A stretch of DNA of 26,842 nucleotides from Oscillospiraceae bacterium (GTDB taxonomy: Bacteria; Bacillota; Clostridia; Oscillospirales; Oscillospiraceae), in NCBI GenBank assembly GCA_016295615.1, contig JAEDKW010000010.1:1-26842 (forward strand), written 5' to 3'. The notes beneath the pieces are model-generated. The model was not told the origin of the DNA, did no database searches, and worked only from the letters and a program-made list of their open reading frames with translations. Shown piece after piece: positions 7,313 through 13,256 of the stretch. The translations under genes and the position numbers were made by a program. Position 1 is the first letter of the stretch. Every line of letters begins with the position of its first letter.

Positions 7313-8425
7313 TCAATTTGCCTTCAGACGGACGGGGAGGACCATATAAAGGAAGTTCTCCTCGCCGTCGGCGGGGACGATGATCGCCGGGGAAATGCCG
7401 GTATTGAGCTCGATTTTGACGCTGTCGGCAGGCGCGTAGCGCAGCGCGTCCATCAAATAGCGGTTATTGAAGCCGATCTCCAGATCCTGCCCGTCGCCGG
7501 CAAGGCGGCAGATGTCCTTCGCGTCGCCGTTGGCGGTCTTGGCGGAGAGCAGAACGCGGTCCTGCTCAAAAATGCAGCGCACCGGGCTTTTGAGCTTTTC
7601 GCTGATCACGACGCTCACGCGGTCAAGACTTTCCAGGAGCGCTTTGGTGTCGACCACCACGGAGATCGGATTGCGGCGCGGAATGGCGTTCTTGTAATCG
7701 AGGAACTCGCCCTCAAGGCGGCGGCAGATCAGCTCCGTCTCGCCGACCTCAAAGAGAATATGGCGCGCGCCGAGCGTAACGGTCAGAAGCTCGTCGGTAT
7801 CCTCGCAGATCTTCTCCACTTCGTTGAGCGCCGTGCCGGGCGCGACAAAGGAGAACGCGCCGCCCTCGATCCTCTCCAGCGGTTCCCTGCGCAGCGCAAG
7901 ACGGAACCCGTCCACCGAAACGACGGTAAGCCCGGCGTCGGAGATCTCAAAAAGAGAGCCCATGTGAACAGGGCGGGCTTCATTCGTGGAAACGGCGAAG
8001 CTTGTCTGCTGGATCATTTCCTTGAGCGTCTTTTCCGGAAGGGAAACGCTGTATTTCTCCTCCACCTCGGGAAGATCGGGGAAATCCGCGGCGGAAAGCG
8101 CCATGATGTCAAAATCGGCGTCGCCGCAGGAGAGGTGGACCAGCAGCTTTTCATCGGAGGAAAGCGTGATCACGTCGTCCGGCATGCGGCGGATGATATC
8201 GCCGAACAGCCGCGCGTTGAGCACCAGCTCGCCCTCCTCGGCGATCTCCGCGGCAAAGTGCGTGCGGATGCCGGTTTGCATATTGTAGCCGGAAACCGTC
8301 AGCTTTCCCTCCTGTGCAACGAGCAGGAGCCCTTCCAGCGCCGGAATGGAGCTTTTGGCGGAAACCGCGCGGGACGCGGTGTTGACGGCGCTTTGCAGCA
8401 GGATCTTTTCACAGGAAAATTTCAT
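7313..8425 (-). CDS. dnaN: DNA polymerase III beta subunit (sliding clamp)
   Basis: Ring-shaped clamp that tethers DNA polymerase III and other partners to DNA. The 370-aa protein begins MKFSCEKILLQSAVNTASRA and has the three repeated clamp domains. Family hallmarks include SSIPALEGLLL in domain 1 and the C-terminal YMVLPVRLKAN, close to the usual PMRL ending that helps form the hydrophobic partner pocket. AAAGGA lies about 9 bases before the ATG. It is separated from dnaA by a 237-bp AT-rich gap with DnaA boxes, and its transcript may start inside that gap, although no convincing promoter was found. Confidence 0.98.
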   Translation of the reverse strand: MKFSCEKILLQSAVNTASRAVSAKSSIPALEGLLLVAQEGKLTVSGYNMQTGIRTHFAAEIAEEGELVLNARLFGDIIRRMPDDVITLSSDEKLLVHLSCGDADFDIMALSAADFPDLPEVEEKYSVSLPEKTLKEMIQQTSFAVSTNEARPVHMGSLFEISDAGLTVVSVDGFRLALRREPLERIEGGAFSFVAPGTALNEVEKICEDTDELLTVTLGARHILFEVGETELICRRLEGEFLDYKNAIPRRNPISVVVDTKALLESLDRVSVVISEKLKSPVRCIFEQDRVLLSAKTANGDAKDICRLAGDGQDLEIGFNNRYLMDALRYAPADSVKIELNTGISPAIIVPADGEENFLYMVLPVRLKAN

Positions 8426-8498
8426 GGCACATTTCCTTTCTTAAAAGCAAAAAAATGGTTTTTAAAGAGAAAAGAACAGAATATTTTAGTATTCGCCG

Positions 8499-8504
8499 TA
8501 GTAG
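8499..8504 (-). promoter_or_regulatory. DnaA-trio-like repeat
   Basis: On the minus strand CTACTA, the complement of two 3'-GAT-5' trios, lies 11 bases past the perfect DnaA box and is separated from it by a GC-rich patch. A further CTA occurs at 8487-8489. In Bacillus such trios guide DnaA onto single-stranded DNA during origin opening. Confidence 0.5.
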
Positions 8505-8515
8505 AGGCGGGAAAT

Positions 8516-8524
8516 TGTGGATAA
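8516..8524 (-). promoter_or_regulatory. Perfect DnaA box
   Basis: The minus strand reads TTATCCACA, an exact match to the DnaA-box consensus. It is the box nearest the trio-like repeat and AT-rich stretch, which is the position of the key box in the Bacillus origin core. Confidence 0.85.
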
Positions 8525-8537
8525 GAGGGGAAAGCGG

Positions 8538-8563
8538 CTGAAAAACAAGGAAAAGTTTTTCAG
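8538..8563. repeat. Inverted repeat between DnaA boxes
   Basis: CTGAAAAAC (8538-8546) and its exact reverse complement (8555-8563) enclose an 8-base A/G loop. It lies between the perfect box and the next box. It could extrude as a hairpin, terminate dnaA transcripts weakly, or bind a regulator. There is no clean T-run. Confidence 0.6.
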
Positions 8564-8570
8564 GAAAAAT

Positions 8571-8579
8571 TGTGGAAAA
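8571..8579 (-). promoter_or_regulatory. DnaA box, one mismatch
   Basis: The minus strand reads TTTTCCACA, one change from consensus, a variant common in Firmicutes origins. It has the same orientation as the perfect box 55 bp away. Confidence 0.7.
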
Positions 8580-8643
8580 AAAGACGCCTTTTTCACAGTT
8601 TCTGCCGGATAAAAAGATTTGCACAGGAAAAAATCAACAGAGC

Positions 8644-8661
8644 TGTGAATTTTGTGGAAAA
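8644..8661 (-). promoter_or_regulatory. Tandem DnaA boxes next to the dnaA stop
   Basis: The minus strand has TTTTCCACA (8653-8661, one mismatch) directly abutting the weaker AAATTCACA (8644-8652). They begin one base past the dnaA TAG. Both share the orientation of the other origin boxes. Confidence 0.6.
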
Positions 8662-8662
8662 C

Positions 8663-9985
8663 CTAATTTTTTGAGTTGATGTTGATCGTTATTTCGCGAA
8701 TCGTCTGCGCGAAGATGTCGTCCTGCTTGATTTTCTTTTCGATCTGCTCCAGCGAATGCAGCACAGTCGTATGGTCGCGCCCGCCGAATTCGCGTCCGAT
8801 GTCGGGTGTGGAGAGGTTTGTCATGCGGCGAACGAGGTACATGGCTGCCTGACGGGCGTTGACCGCCTCGCGGTTTCGGGACGGACCTTTGACGACGCTC
8901 TCTTCCAACCCGAAATAACGGGATACCTCCGAGATGATCATGGCGGCGGTGGGCACATAATTGTTGCTCTTTCGCATCATGTCATGCACGGCGCGGTTGG
9001 CGGATTCCTCGTCCATTTCCTTTCCGATCAGGTCTCGGTAGGCAAGGATCTTATTCATGGTGCCTTCCAGCTGCCGGACGTTGGAGGTGACGTTTTCCGC
9101 GATGTATTTTGCAATATCGTCTTCAATGATGGTGCCCCACTGCGCGGCTTTGTTCTTGATGATGGCAAGGCGCGTTTCAAAGTCGGGCGGCTGCACATCG
9201 ACCAGCAGACCCCATTCAAACCGGGTCCGCAGACGGTCGTCGAGCAGCGACATTTCACGCGGCGGACGGTCGGAGGTCAGCACGATCTGGCGCTTTGACT
9301 CATAGAGCGTGTTGAAGGTGTGGAAAAATTCCTCCTGCGTCTGCTTTCTGCCGGCGATAAACTGCACGTCATCGACCAGCAGGAGATCCGCCTGGCGGTA
9401 TTTTTCCCGCATCTCGGCGGTCTTGCTCGGACCTGACTGGATTGCGGCGACCAGCTCGTTGGTCAGATCGTCGCCCTTGACGTAAGCGATCTTCACACCG
9501 GGAGTATTTTCACGGATCGCATGTGCCACGGCGTAGATCAGATGCGTTTTGCCGAGACCGGAATCCCCGTAAATAAAAAGAGGGTTATAATGCTCCGCCG
9601 GCGCGTCCGCCACGGCGCGGGCGGCTGCATAGGCAAGCTTGTTGGAATCGCCGACCACGAAGGTTTCAAAGGTAAATTCGCCGGAATCCAGAAGAGAAGC
9701 GGGTTTTTTCTCCTTTTCTTTGCCGAAGGACTCAAACTCGACCTGAGAGAGAAATTTCACCTCAAAGTCGGAGGAGAAGATATCGCGCAGAACGTCTTTG
9801 ATTTTGTCCATATAAAGCGATTCTATCGACCCGCGCTTAAAGTCGCTGGGACAGTATAAAAGCAGGGTCTTATTCTGTATGGCGACCGCCTGCGTTTCAT
9901 CAAACCATGTCGAGAGCGTGGTCGCGGAAAGATGCGCCTGCAGTTTTTCCAGCACCAGCTTCCAGATGTCGGCAACAGAGTTCAA
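8663..9985 (-). CDS. dnaA: Chromosomal replication initiator DnaA
   Basis: AAA+ initiator that binds DnaA boxes and opens the origin. The 440-aa protein has N-terminal domain I (1-85), a short linker, an AAA+ core with Walker A GDSGLGKT (140-147), Walker B LLLVDDVQF (201-209) and the RLRTRFEWGL arginine-finger region, then domain IV ending in FGGRDHTTVLHSL, the box-recognition helix-turn-helix. The start is TTG at 9983-9985 with GGGAG nine bases upstream. No in-frame ATG precedes the conserved ADIWKLVLEKL. A non-ATG start, plus a promoter with a box-like site in its spacer, is consistent with restrained, self-limited DnaA synthesis. Confidence 0.98.
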   Translation of the reverse strand: MNSVADIWKLVLEKLQAHLSATTLSTWFDETQAVAIQNKTLLLYCPSDFKRGSIESLYMDKIKDVLRDIFSSDFEVKFLSQVEFESFGKEKEKKPASLLDSGEFTFETFVVGDSNKLAYAAARAVADAPAEHYNPLFIYGDSGLGKTHLIYAVAHAIRENTPGVKIAYVKGDDLTNELVAAIQSGPSKTAEMREKYRQADLLLVDDVQFIAGRKQTQEEFFHTFNTLYESKRQIVLTSDRPPREMSLLDDRLRTRFEWGLLVDVQPPDFETRLAIIKNKAAQWGTIIEDDIAKYIAENVTSNVRQLEGTMNKILAYRDLIGKEMDEESANRAVHDMMRKSNNYVPTAAMIISEVSRYFGLEESVVKGPSRNREAVNARQAAMYLVRRMTNLSTPDIGREFGGRDHTTVLHSLEQIEKKIKQDDIFAQTIREITININSKN

Positions 9986-10047
9986 AATGAGAAGCTCCCT
10001 TCGTAAAAAGTCAGCGGCAAAAGAAAAGCCGAAAATTTCCTCTTTAA

Positions 10048-10076
10048 ATTATAACAGAAGCGGGGATAAAAAGCAA
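10048..10076 (-). promoter_or_regulatory. dnaA promoter (sigma-A type) with box-like spacer
   Basis: The minus strand has TTGCTT (10071-10076), a 17-bp spacer and TATAAT (10048-10053), preceded by TGT as an extended -10. The spacer contains TTATCCCCG (10061-10069), two changes from a DnaA box, so DnaA could occlude the promoter. The predicted RNA start is about 55 bases before the TTG codon. Confidence 0.75.
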
Positions 10077-10199
10077 TACATATTCTAATATAAAGAACAA
10101 TTACAAAAGGGAAGCAAAAGGCTGCAGAACACAAGAGCTTGTGGGGAAAAAGTGCGGCAAATACAGTCTGTCGGGTGCGAAACAGAAAAGAAATTTTGA

Positions 10200-10229
10200 T
10201 TGACAGAAAACGGACCGATAATGTATAAT
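10200..10229 (+). promoter_or_regulatory. Strong rpmH promoter (sigma-A type)
   Basis: A consensus TTGACA (10200-10205) and consensus TATAAT (10224-10229) are 18 bp apart. The predicted transcript starts near 10236 and leaves a leader of about 117 bases before rpmH. Strength fits a ribosomal-protein operon. Confidence 0.85.
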
Positions 10230-10236
10230 AACCCGT

Positions 10237-10263
10237 GCGTCGCAAGATGCGGCGCCTCTTTTT
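10237..10263 (+). terminator. 5'-end hairpin with U-run in the rpmH leader
   Basis: GCGTCGCA (10237-10244), loop AGA, TGCGGCGC (10248-10255) form an 8-bp stem with one G-U pair, followed by CTCTTTTT. It looks like an intrinsic terminator, but lies at the predicted first bases of the RNA. It may act as an early attenuator or as a 5'-protective hairpin. Confidence 0.5.
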
Positions 10264-10269
10264 GTCAAC

Positions 10270-10322
10270 TGCGGGAGTGGGGAAACTCACCCGCCGTCGA
10301 GTAAGCGTGGCTCGTTTGAGCC
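10270..10322 (+). promoter_or_regulatory. Two further stem-loops in the rpmH leader
   Basis: GCGG-GAGT pairs with ACTC-CCGC (about 10270-10294, loop GGGGAA, two-base bulge). Then GGCTC-GTTT-GAGCC forms a short perfect hairpin (about 10308-10321) upstream of the AGGAGG. Together they suggest a folded leader. No known Rfam ribosomal leader was recognised. Confidence 0.45.
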
Positions 10323-10353
10323 GCCGGTATTCTTTACAGGAGGTATATTGACC

Positions 10354-10494
10354 ATGGCTACTTCTCGCACCTATCAGCCCAAGAAGCTCCAGCGCTCCAA
10401 GGAGCACGGCTTCCGCAAGAGAATGGCGACTGCCAACGGCCGCAAGGTTCTTGCCCGCCGTCGTGCACGCGGCCGCGCTCGTCTGACCCACTAA
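10354..10494 (+). CDS. rpmH: 50S ribosomal protein L34
   Basis: A 46-aa, highly basic ribosomal protein of the large subunit. It contains YQPKKLQRSKEHGFRKRMAT and then GRKVLARRRARGRARLTH, the near-invariant L34 sequence. The start ATG is preceded by AGGAGG ten bases upstream. The N-terminus MATSRT is two residues longer than the common MKRT form. It is the first gene of the rpmH-rnpA-yidD-yidC-jag operon and diverges from dnaA, as in most Firmicutes. It is driven by a consensus promoter and a structured leader. Confidence 0.98.
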   Translation: MATSRTYQPKKLQRSKEHGFRKRMATANGRKVLARRRARGRARLTH

Positions 10495-10529
10495 GGCAGA
10501 CGGTGGTAATGCGCATATAAAGAATATGA

Positions 10530-10565
10530 GGGACGGACGGTGAAAAAAGCTTCACTCGCCGTCCC
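10530..10565 (+). promoter_or_regulatory. Long hairpin between rpmH and rnpA
   Basis: GGGACGG (10530-10536) pairs with CCGTCCC (10559-10565), and an inner stem GTGAA/TTCAC (10540-10544 with 10551-10555) closes the loop. No T-run follows. It could be an RNase III processing site or an mRNA stability element that lowers rnpA relative to rpmH. Confidence 0.55.
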
Positions 10566-10576
10566 TTAGAGGCGTT

Positions 10577-10596
10577 CTCCGAAAAATTGTTCGGAG
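10577..10596 (+). promoter_or_regulatory. Second hairpin upstream of rnpA
   Basis: CTCCGAA (10577-10583) and TTCGGAG (10590-10596) form a perfect 7-bp stem with loop AAATTG. It lies 44 bases before the rnpA GTG and 11 bases after the previous hairpin. Confidence 0.5.
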
Positions 10597-10640
10597 GGCA
10601 GAACCGTCTTATTTTTACACAGTTACGGAGAGAAGCTGGC

Positions 10641-10985
10641 GTGAAACGGGCAACGACGATCAAGGAAAACTATGAATTTCGCCGGATCTATGCAAAAGGA
10701 AAATCCGGCGTTTCGTCCTGCCTTGTGGTTTACTGCCGCCCCAACCGGCACGGTCACAACCGTCTCGGCGTGACGGTGAGCGCGAAGCTGGGACACGCTG
10801 TTGTCCGCAACCGGATCCGCCGCCGTCTGCGCGAGATCTACCGGCTTTCCCAGCCGAAGATGCGCAAGGGCTTTGACATCGTCCTTGTGGCGCGTTCGCG
10901 CGCCGTCACGGCAGATTATTGGGAGCTGGAACGCGCCTTTCTCCGCACATGTGAAAAGCTGAGTCTTTTGGAGAGACCGGAATGA
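10641..10985 (+). CDS. rnpA: Ribonuclease P protein component
   Basis: Protein subunit that assists the RNase P RNA in trimming tRNA 5' leaders. The 114-aa product starts at GTG 10641 with ACGGAG ten bases upstream. The frame is open for 18 more codons, but these lack family similarity. The conserved core is KENYEFRRIYAKG, then the signature HAVVRNRIRRRLREIYR (the RNR motif), and FDIVLVARSRA. It ends in TGA overlapping the yidD start by four bases (ATGA), so translation is coupled. The RNase P RNA gene itself was not seen in this window. Confidence 0.96.
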   Translation: MKRATTIKENYEFRRIYAKGKSGVSSCLVVYCRPNRHGHNRLGVTVSAKLGHAVVRNRIRRRLREIYRLSQPKMRKGFDIVLVARSRAVTADYWELERAFLRTCEKLSLLERPE

Positions 10986-11197
10986 AACGGGTACTGCTTG
11001 CGCTGGTGCGCTTTTACCGCAAAAAAATTTCTCCCCTGCGTCCGTCCTGCTGCCGCTTTATCCCGACCTGTTCGCAATACGCTCTGGAAGCCATCGAGAA
11101 ATACGGTGCGCTCAAGGGCGGATGGCTGACATGCAGGCGGCTGCTGCGGTGTCATCCGTTTTACAGAGGCGGAAAAATCTATGACCCCGTTCCGTAA
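10982..11197 (+). CDS. yidD: Membrane protein insertion efficiency factor YidD
   Basis: A 71-aa YidD-family protein that associates with the inner face of the membrane and assists YidC-dependent insertion. It has the diagnostic series of cysteines and prolines: ISPLRPSCCRFIPTCSQYALEAI, then CRRLLRCHPFYRGG and the YDPVP end. The N-terminal amphipathic helix is basic. It overlaps rnpA by four bases, and yidC begins 37 bases downstream behind its own GGAGG. Confidence 0.96.
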   Translation: MKRVLLALVRFYRKKISPLRPSCCRFIPTCSQYALEAIEKYGALKGGWLTCRRLLRCHPFYRGGKIYDPVP

Positions 11198-11234
11198 TAC
11201 GAAAACAAAAATCTGAACACGGAGGAATCCAACG

Positions 11235-12365
11235 ATGTTTGCAACCATCGGCTACTACATTTGTGTTCCTTTCGCATGGCTGCTGCGTATTTTCTACACG
11301 ATGACCGGCTCTTACGGTCTCGCCCTCGTGCTCTTTACACTCGCGGTGAAGATCGTTCTTCTTCCCTTCCAGCTCAAGTCGAAAAAAAGCATGGTTCGTA
11401 TGAGCCGTTTCCAGCCCAAGATCCAGGAGATCCAGAAAAAATACGCCAACAACCAGCAGAAAGCGAACGAGGAGCTGCAGCGGCTCTATACGGAGGAAGG
11501 CATCAATCCCATGAGCGGATGCTTGTGGTCGCTTCTGCCCTTCCCCATTCTCATTGCGCTCTATTCCATCATCCGTCAGCCGCTGAGCCGCTTCATGCTG
11601 CTCAAGACGGAGACCGTCGAAGCCATTCGGGAACTGGCGTCCTCCCTCGGCTATGTCGCAACGACGGAAGGCAGCCGCGCCGCTTTTTACGAGGAGATCA
11701 ACCTCGTTAAGTTCATGAGCGAGAATTTTGCCGAATTTTCCGGCAGGTTCGACGGCATCTTCCCCATGGACTACAGCTTCCTGGGTCTTGACCTGACCGT
11801 CATGCCGGGCGATGTCTGGAAAGAATTCTTCACCGGCGGCTGGCCCGTGATCGGGCTTGTGCTGATCCCCATCGTCTCCGCTGTGCTCAGCCTTTTCCAG
11901 TCCAAGGTGTCCATGGCGACTTCGGGGAACGGTAACGACGCGGCGGCGCGTTCTTCCCGTATGATGATGTACATGTTCCCGCTCATGTCCCTGTGGATCG
12001 GCTTCACCATGCCTGCCGCTCTCGGTGTTTACTGGATCGCCAACAGCATTTTCATGACCATTCAGGACGCCATCCTCAACAAGTACTTCAAGGAAACCAT
12101 GGATAAGGCGGAATCCGAGAAGGAACGCGCCAAGCGGGAGGAGCGCATCAGGAAGATGGAGGCTGCCCGCGAACAGCAGCGGCGCTGGGAAGAGGAAAAG
12201 AACAAGCAGAATAACAAGACGCTCAAGGAAAAGCGCGAAGAAAAGCAGCTCGAGAAGGAAAAGAACAAGAGCAAAAAAACCAGTACCACCACGGAAAACG
12301 GTCGCATCGGCGAGCGTCCCTACGCAAGGGGCCGCTCCTTCAGCGCCGACCACTACGGTGAATAA
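11235..12365 (+). CDS. yidC: Membrane protein insertase YidC
   Basis: YidC/Oxa1 insertase of the cytoplasmic membrane. The 376-aa protein has no lipobox signal peptide. It starts directly with a hydrophobic helix, as in many clostridia. Predicted membrane segments lie at about 4-22, 27-45, 96-115, 205-225 and 245-270. The cytoplasmic coiled-coil hairpin spans about 55-90 (RFQPKIQEIQKKYANNQQ). The groove position that is Arg73 in Bacillus SpoIIIJ appears to be Lys39 in VKIVLLPFQLKS. The C-terminus (about 275-376) is a long lysine/glutamate-rich tail able to bind ribosomes. GGAGG precedes the ATG, and jag follows by 17 bases. Confidence 0.96.
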   Translation: MFATIGYYICVPFAWLLRIFYTMTGSYGLALVLFTLAVKIVLLPFQLKSKKSMVRMSRFQPKIQEIQKKYANNQQKANEELQRLYTEEGINPMSGCLWSLLPFPILIALYSIIRQPLSRFMLLKTETVEAIRELASSLGYVATTEGSRAAFYEEINLVKFMSENFAEFSGRFDGIFPMDYSFLGLDLTVMPGDVWKEFFTGGWPVIGLVLIPIVSAVLSLFQSKVSMATSGNGNDAAARSSRMMMYMFPLMSLWIGFTMPAALGVYWIANSIFMTIQDAILNKYFKETMDKAESEKERAKREERIRKMEAAREQQRRWEEEKNKQNNKTLKEKREEKQLEKEKNKSKKTSTTTENGRIGERPYARGRSFSADHYGE

Positions 12366-12382
12366 AGTAAGGAGCTTGTGAT

Positions 12383-13225
12383 ATGATCAAGTATATTGAC
12401 GTATCGGGCAAGACGGAGGACGAGGCCATTCAGCTGGCGCTCAGCAAGCTCAGCATGGACCGCGACGACGTATCCGTTGAGATCCTTGAACGCGCCAAGT
12501 CCGGATTTCTGGGCATTGGCGGCACGCCTGCCACGGTACGCGTAAGCTATGACGACGGAATGCCCGAGCCGAAGGAAGAAAAGAAGACCGAGGAGAAGCC
12601 GCCGGTGAAAAAGCCGGTGACCTACCAGCCGGAGATCCTTCAGAAAAAAGAAGTGCGCGCGAAGGAAAAGCCGGAGCGCAAAGAAAAAGAACCCCGGGAA
12701 AAAGAGCCCAGAGAAGAACGCAGGAGCGTCAAGCCGGCGGAGCTTGGGGAAGAATGCCGCGATGAAAAGTCCGAGCAGATCCGCACCTTCCTCAAGGGAC
12801 TGCTTGAGCACATGGACAGCGAAGCCGAGGTCAGGGTCTACCAGACGGAGAAGGACCGCTATAAGGTCTATCTCGACGGGGATAAGCTCGGCGCGCTGAT
12901 CGGTCGCCGCGGCGAAACGCTTGATGCGATCCAGCAGCTGACGAACTATTCCGTCAACCGCAGCAGCGATAAGGGTCGCGTGCGTGTGCAGGTCGATGCG
13001 GAGAATTACCGCGAAAAGCGCGAGCAGAGCCTGGAGCGTCTTGCGCAGAAGGTTGCCGGGAAGGTCACCAAATACCGCCGCAACGTCACGCTTGAGCCGA
13101 TGAACGCCTACGAGCGCCATGTGATCCACACCGCGCTGCAGGATACCAAGTACGTTACGACGTTCTCCATCGGTACCGAGCCAAACCGCCGCGTCGTCGT
13201 GTCTTACGACCGCACGAAACAGTAA
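12383..13225 (+). CDS. jag: Jag / KhpB RNA-binding protein
   Basis: RNA-binding regulator that partners KhpA and is linked to cell elongation and division in Gram-positive bacteria. The 280-aa protein has a Jag-N domain (1-55, with KSGFLGIGGTPATVRV), a lysine/glutamate-rich linker (60-125), a KH domain with the GxxG loop IGRRGE (173-178), and a C-terminal R3H domain (NAYERHVIHTALQ). It is the last gene of the operon, with AAGGAG before the ATG, and is followed within a few bases by a strong terminator. Downstream mnmE/mnmG, the usual neighbours, are missing. Confidence 0.96.
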   Translation: MIKYIDVSGKTEDEAIQLALSKLSMDRDDVSVEILERAKSGFLGIGGTPATVRVSYDDGMPEPKEEKKTEEKPPVKKPVTYQPEILQKKEVRAKEKPERKEKEPREKEPREERRSVKPAELGEECRDEKSEQIRTFLKGLLEHMDSEAEVRVYQTEKDRYKVYLDGDKLGALIGRRGETLDAIQQLTNYSVNRSSDKGRVRVQVDAENYREKREQSLERLAQKVAGKVTKYRRNVTLEPMNAYERHVIHTALQDTKYVTTFSIGTEPNRRVVVSYDRTKQ

Positions 13226-13228
13226 AAG

Positions 13229-13255
13229 AAAGGACGCCCGAAAGGGCGTCCTTTT
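13229..13255. terminator. Bidirectional terminator between jag and recD2
   Basis: An 11-bp perfect stem (13229-13239 with 13244-13254) closes a GAAA tetraloop. The plus strand has TTTTCTC after the stem. The minus strand has TTTCTTTTAC. The stem begins 3 bases past the jag TAA and lies immediately beyond the recD2 TGA at 13257-13259, so it can serve both convergent genes. Confidence 0.9.
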
Positions 13256-13256
13256 C

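Larger units (their letters stand above)
8426..8662 (-). other. oriC: Candidate chromosomal origin (oriC) in the dnaA-dnaN gap
   Basis: This AT-rich gap follows the Bacillus oriC plan. Read from the dnaA stop toward dnaN it holds a tandem DnaA-box pair, a near-consensus box, and a perfect TTATCCACA box. These are followed by a GC-rich patch (about 8505-8511), a CTACTA trinucleotide repeat (8499-8504) resembling the DnaA-trio, and a strongly AT-rich stretch (about 8437-8495) as the likely unwinding element. All boxes point the same way. The location is supported by the change of gene direction on either side of dnaA. It is a sequence-based prediction only. Confidence 0.8.
9986..10353. other. 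Divergent dnaA / rpmH regulatory region
   Basis: This 368-bp gap holds no gene. The left part carries the dnaA promoter and a 55-base leader. The middle (10077-10199) is AT-rich and has a weak box-like TGTGGGGAA at 10140-10148. The right part carries the rpmH promoter and a structured leader of about 117 bases. A second origin-box cluster, as in Bacillus upstream of dnaA, is not evident: the matches here are weak. Confidence 0.7.

Noticed and set aside
7991..8003. Thirteen-base match in dnaN to one side of the remB palindrome
   Set aside because: It shares AACGGCGAAGCTT but lacks the second arm and lies in conserved dnaN coding sequence, so it is not a second repeat copy.
10140..10148. DnaA box upstream of dnaA (TGTGGGGAA)
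   Set aside because: Two mismatches and isolated; too weak to support a second origin cluster on the rpmH side.
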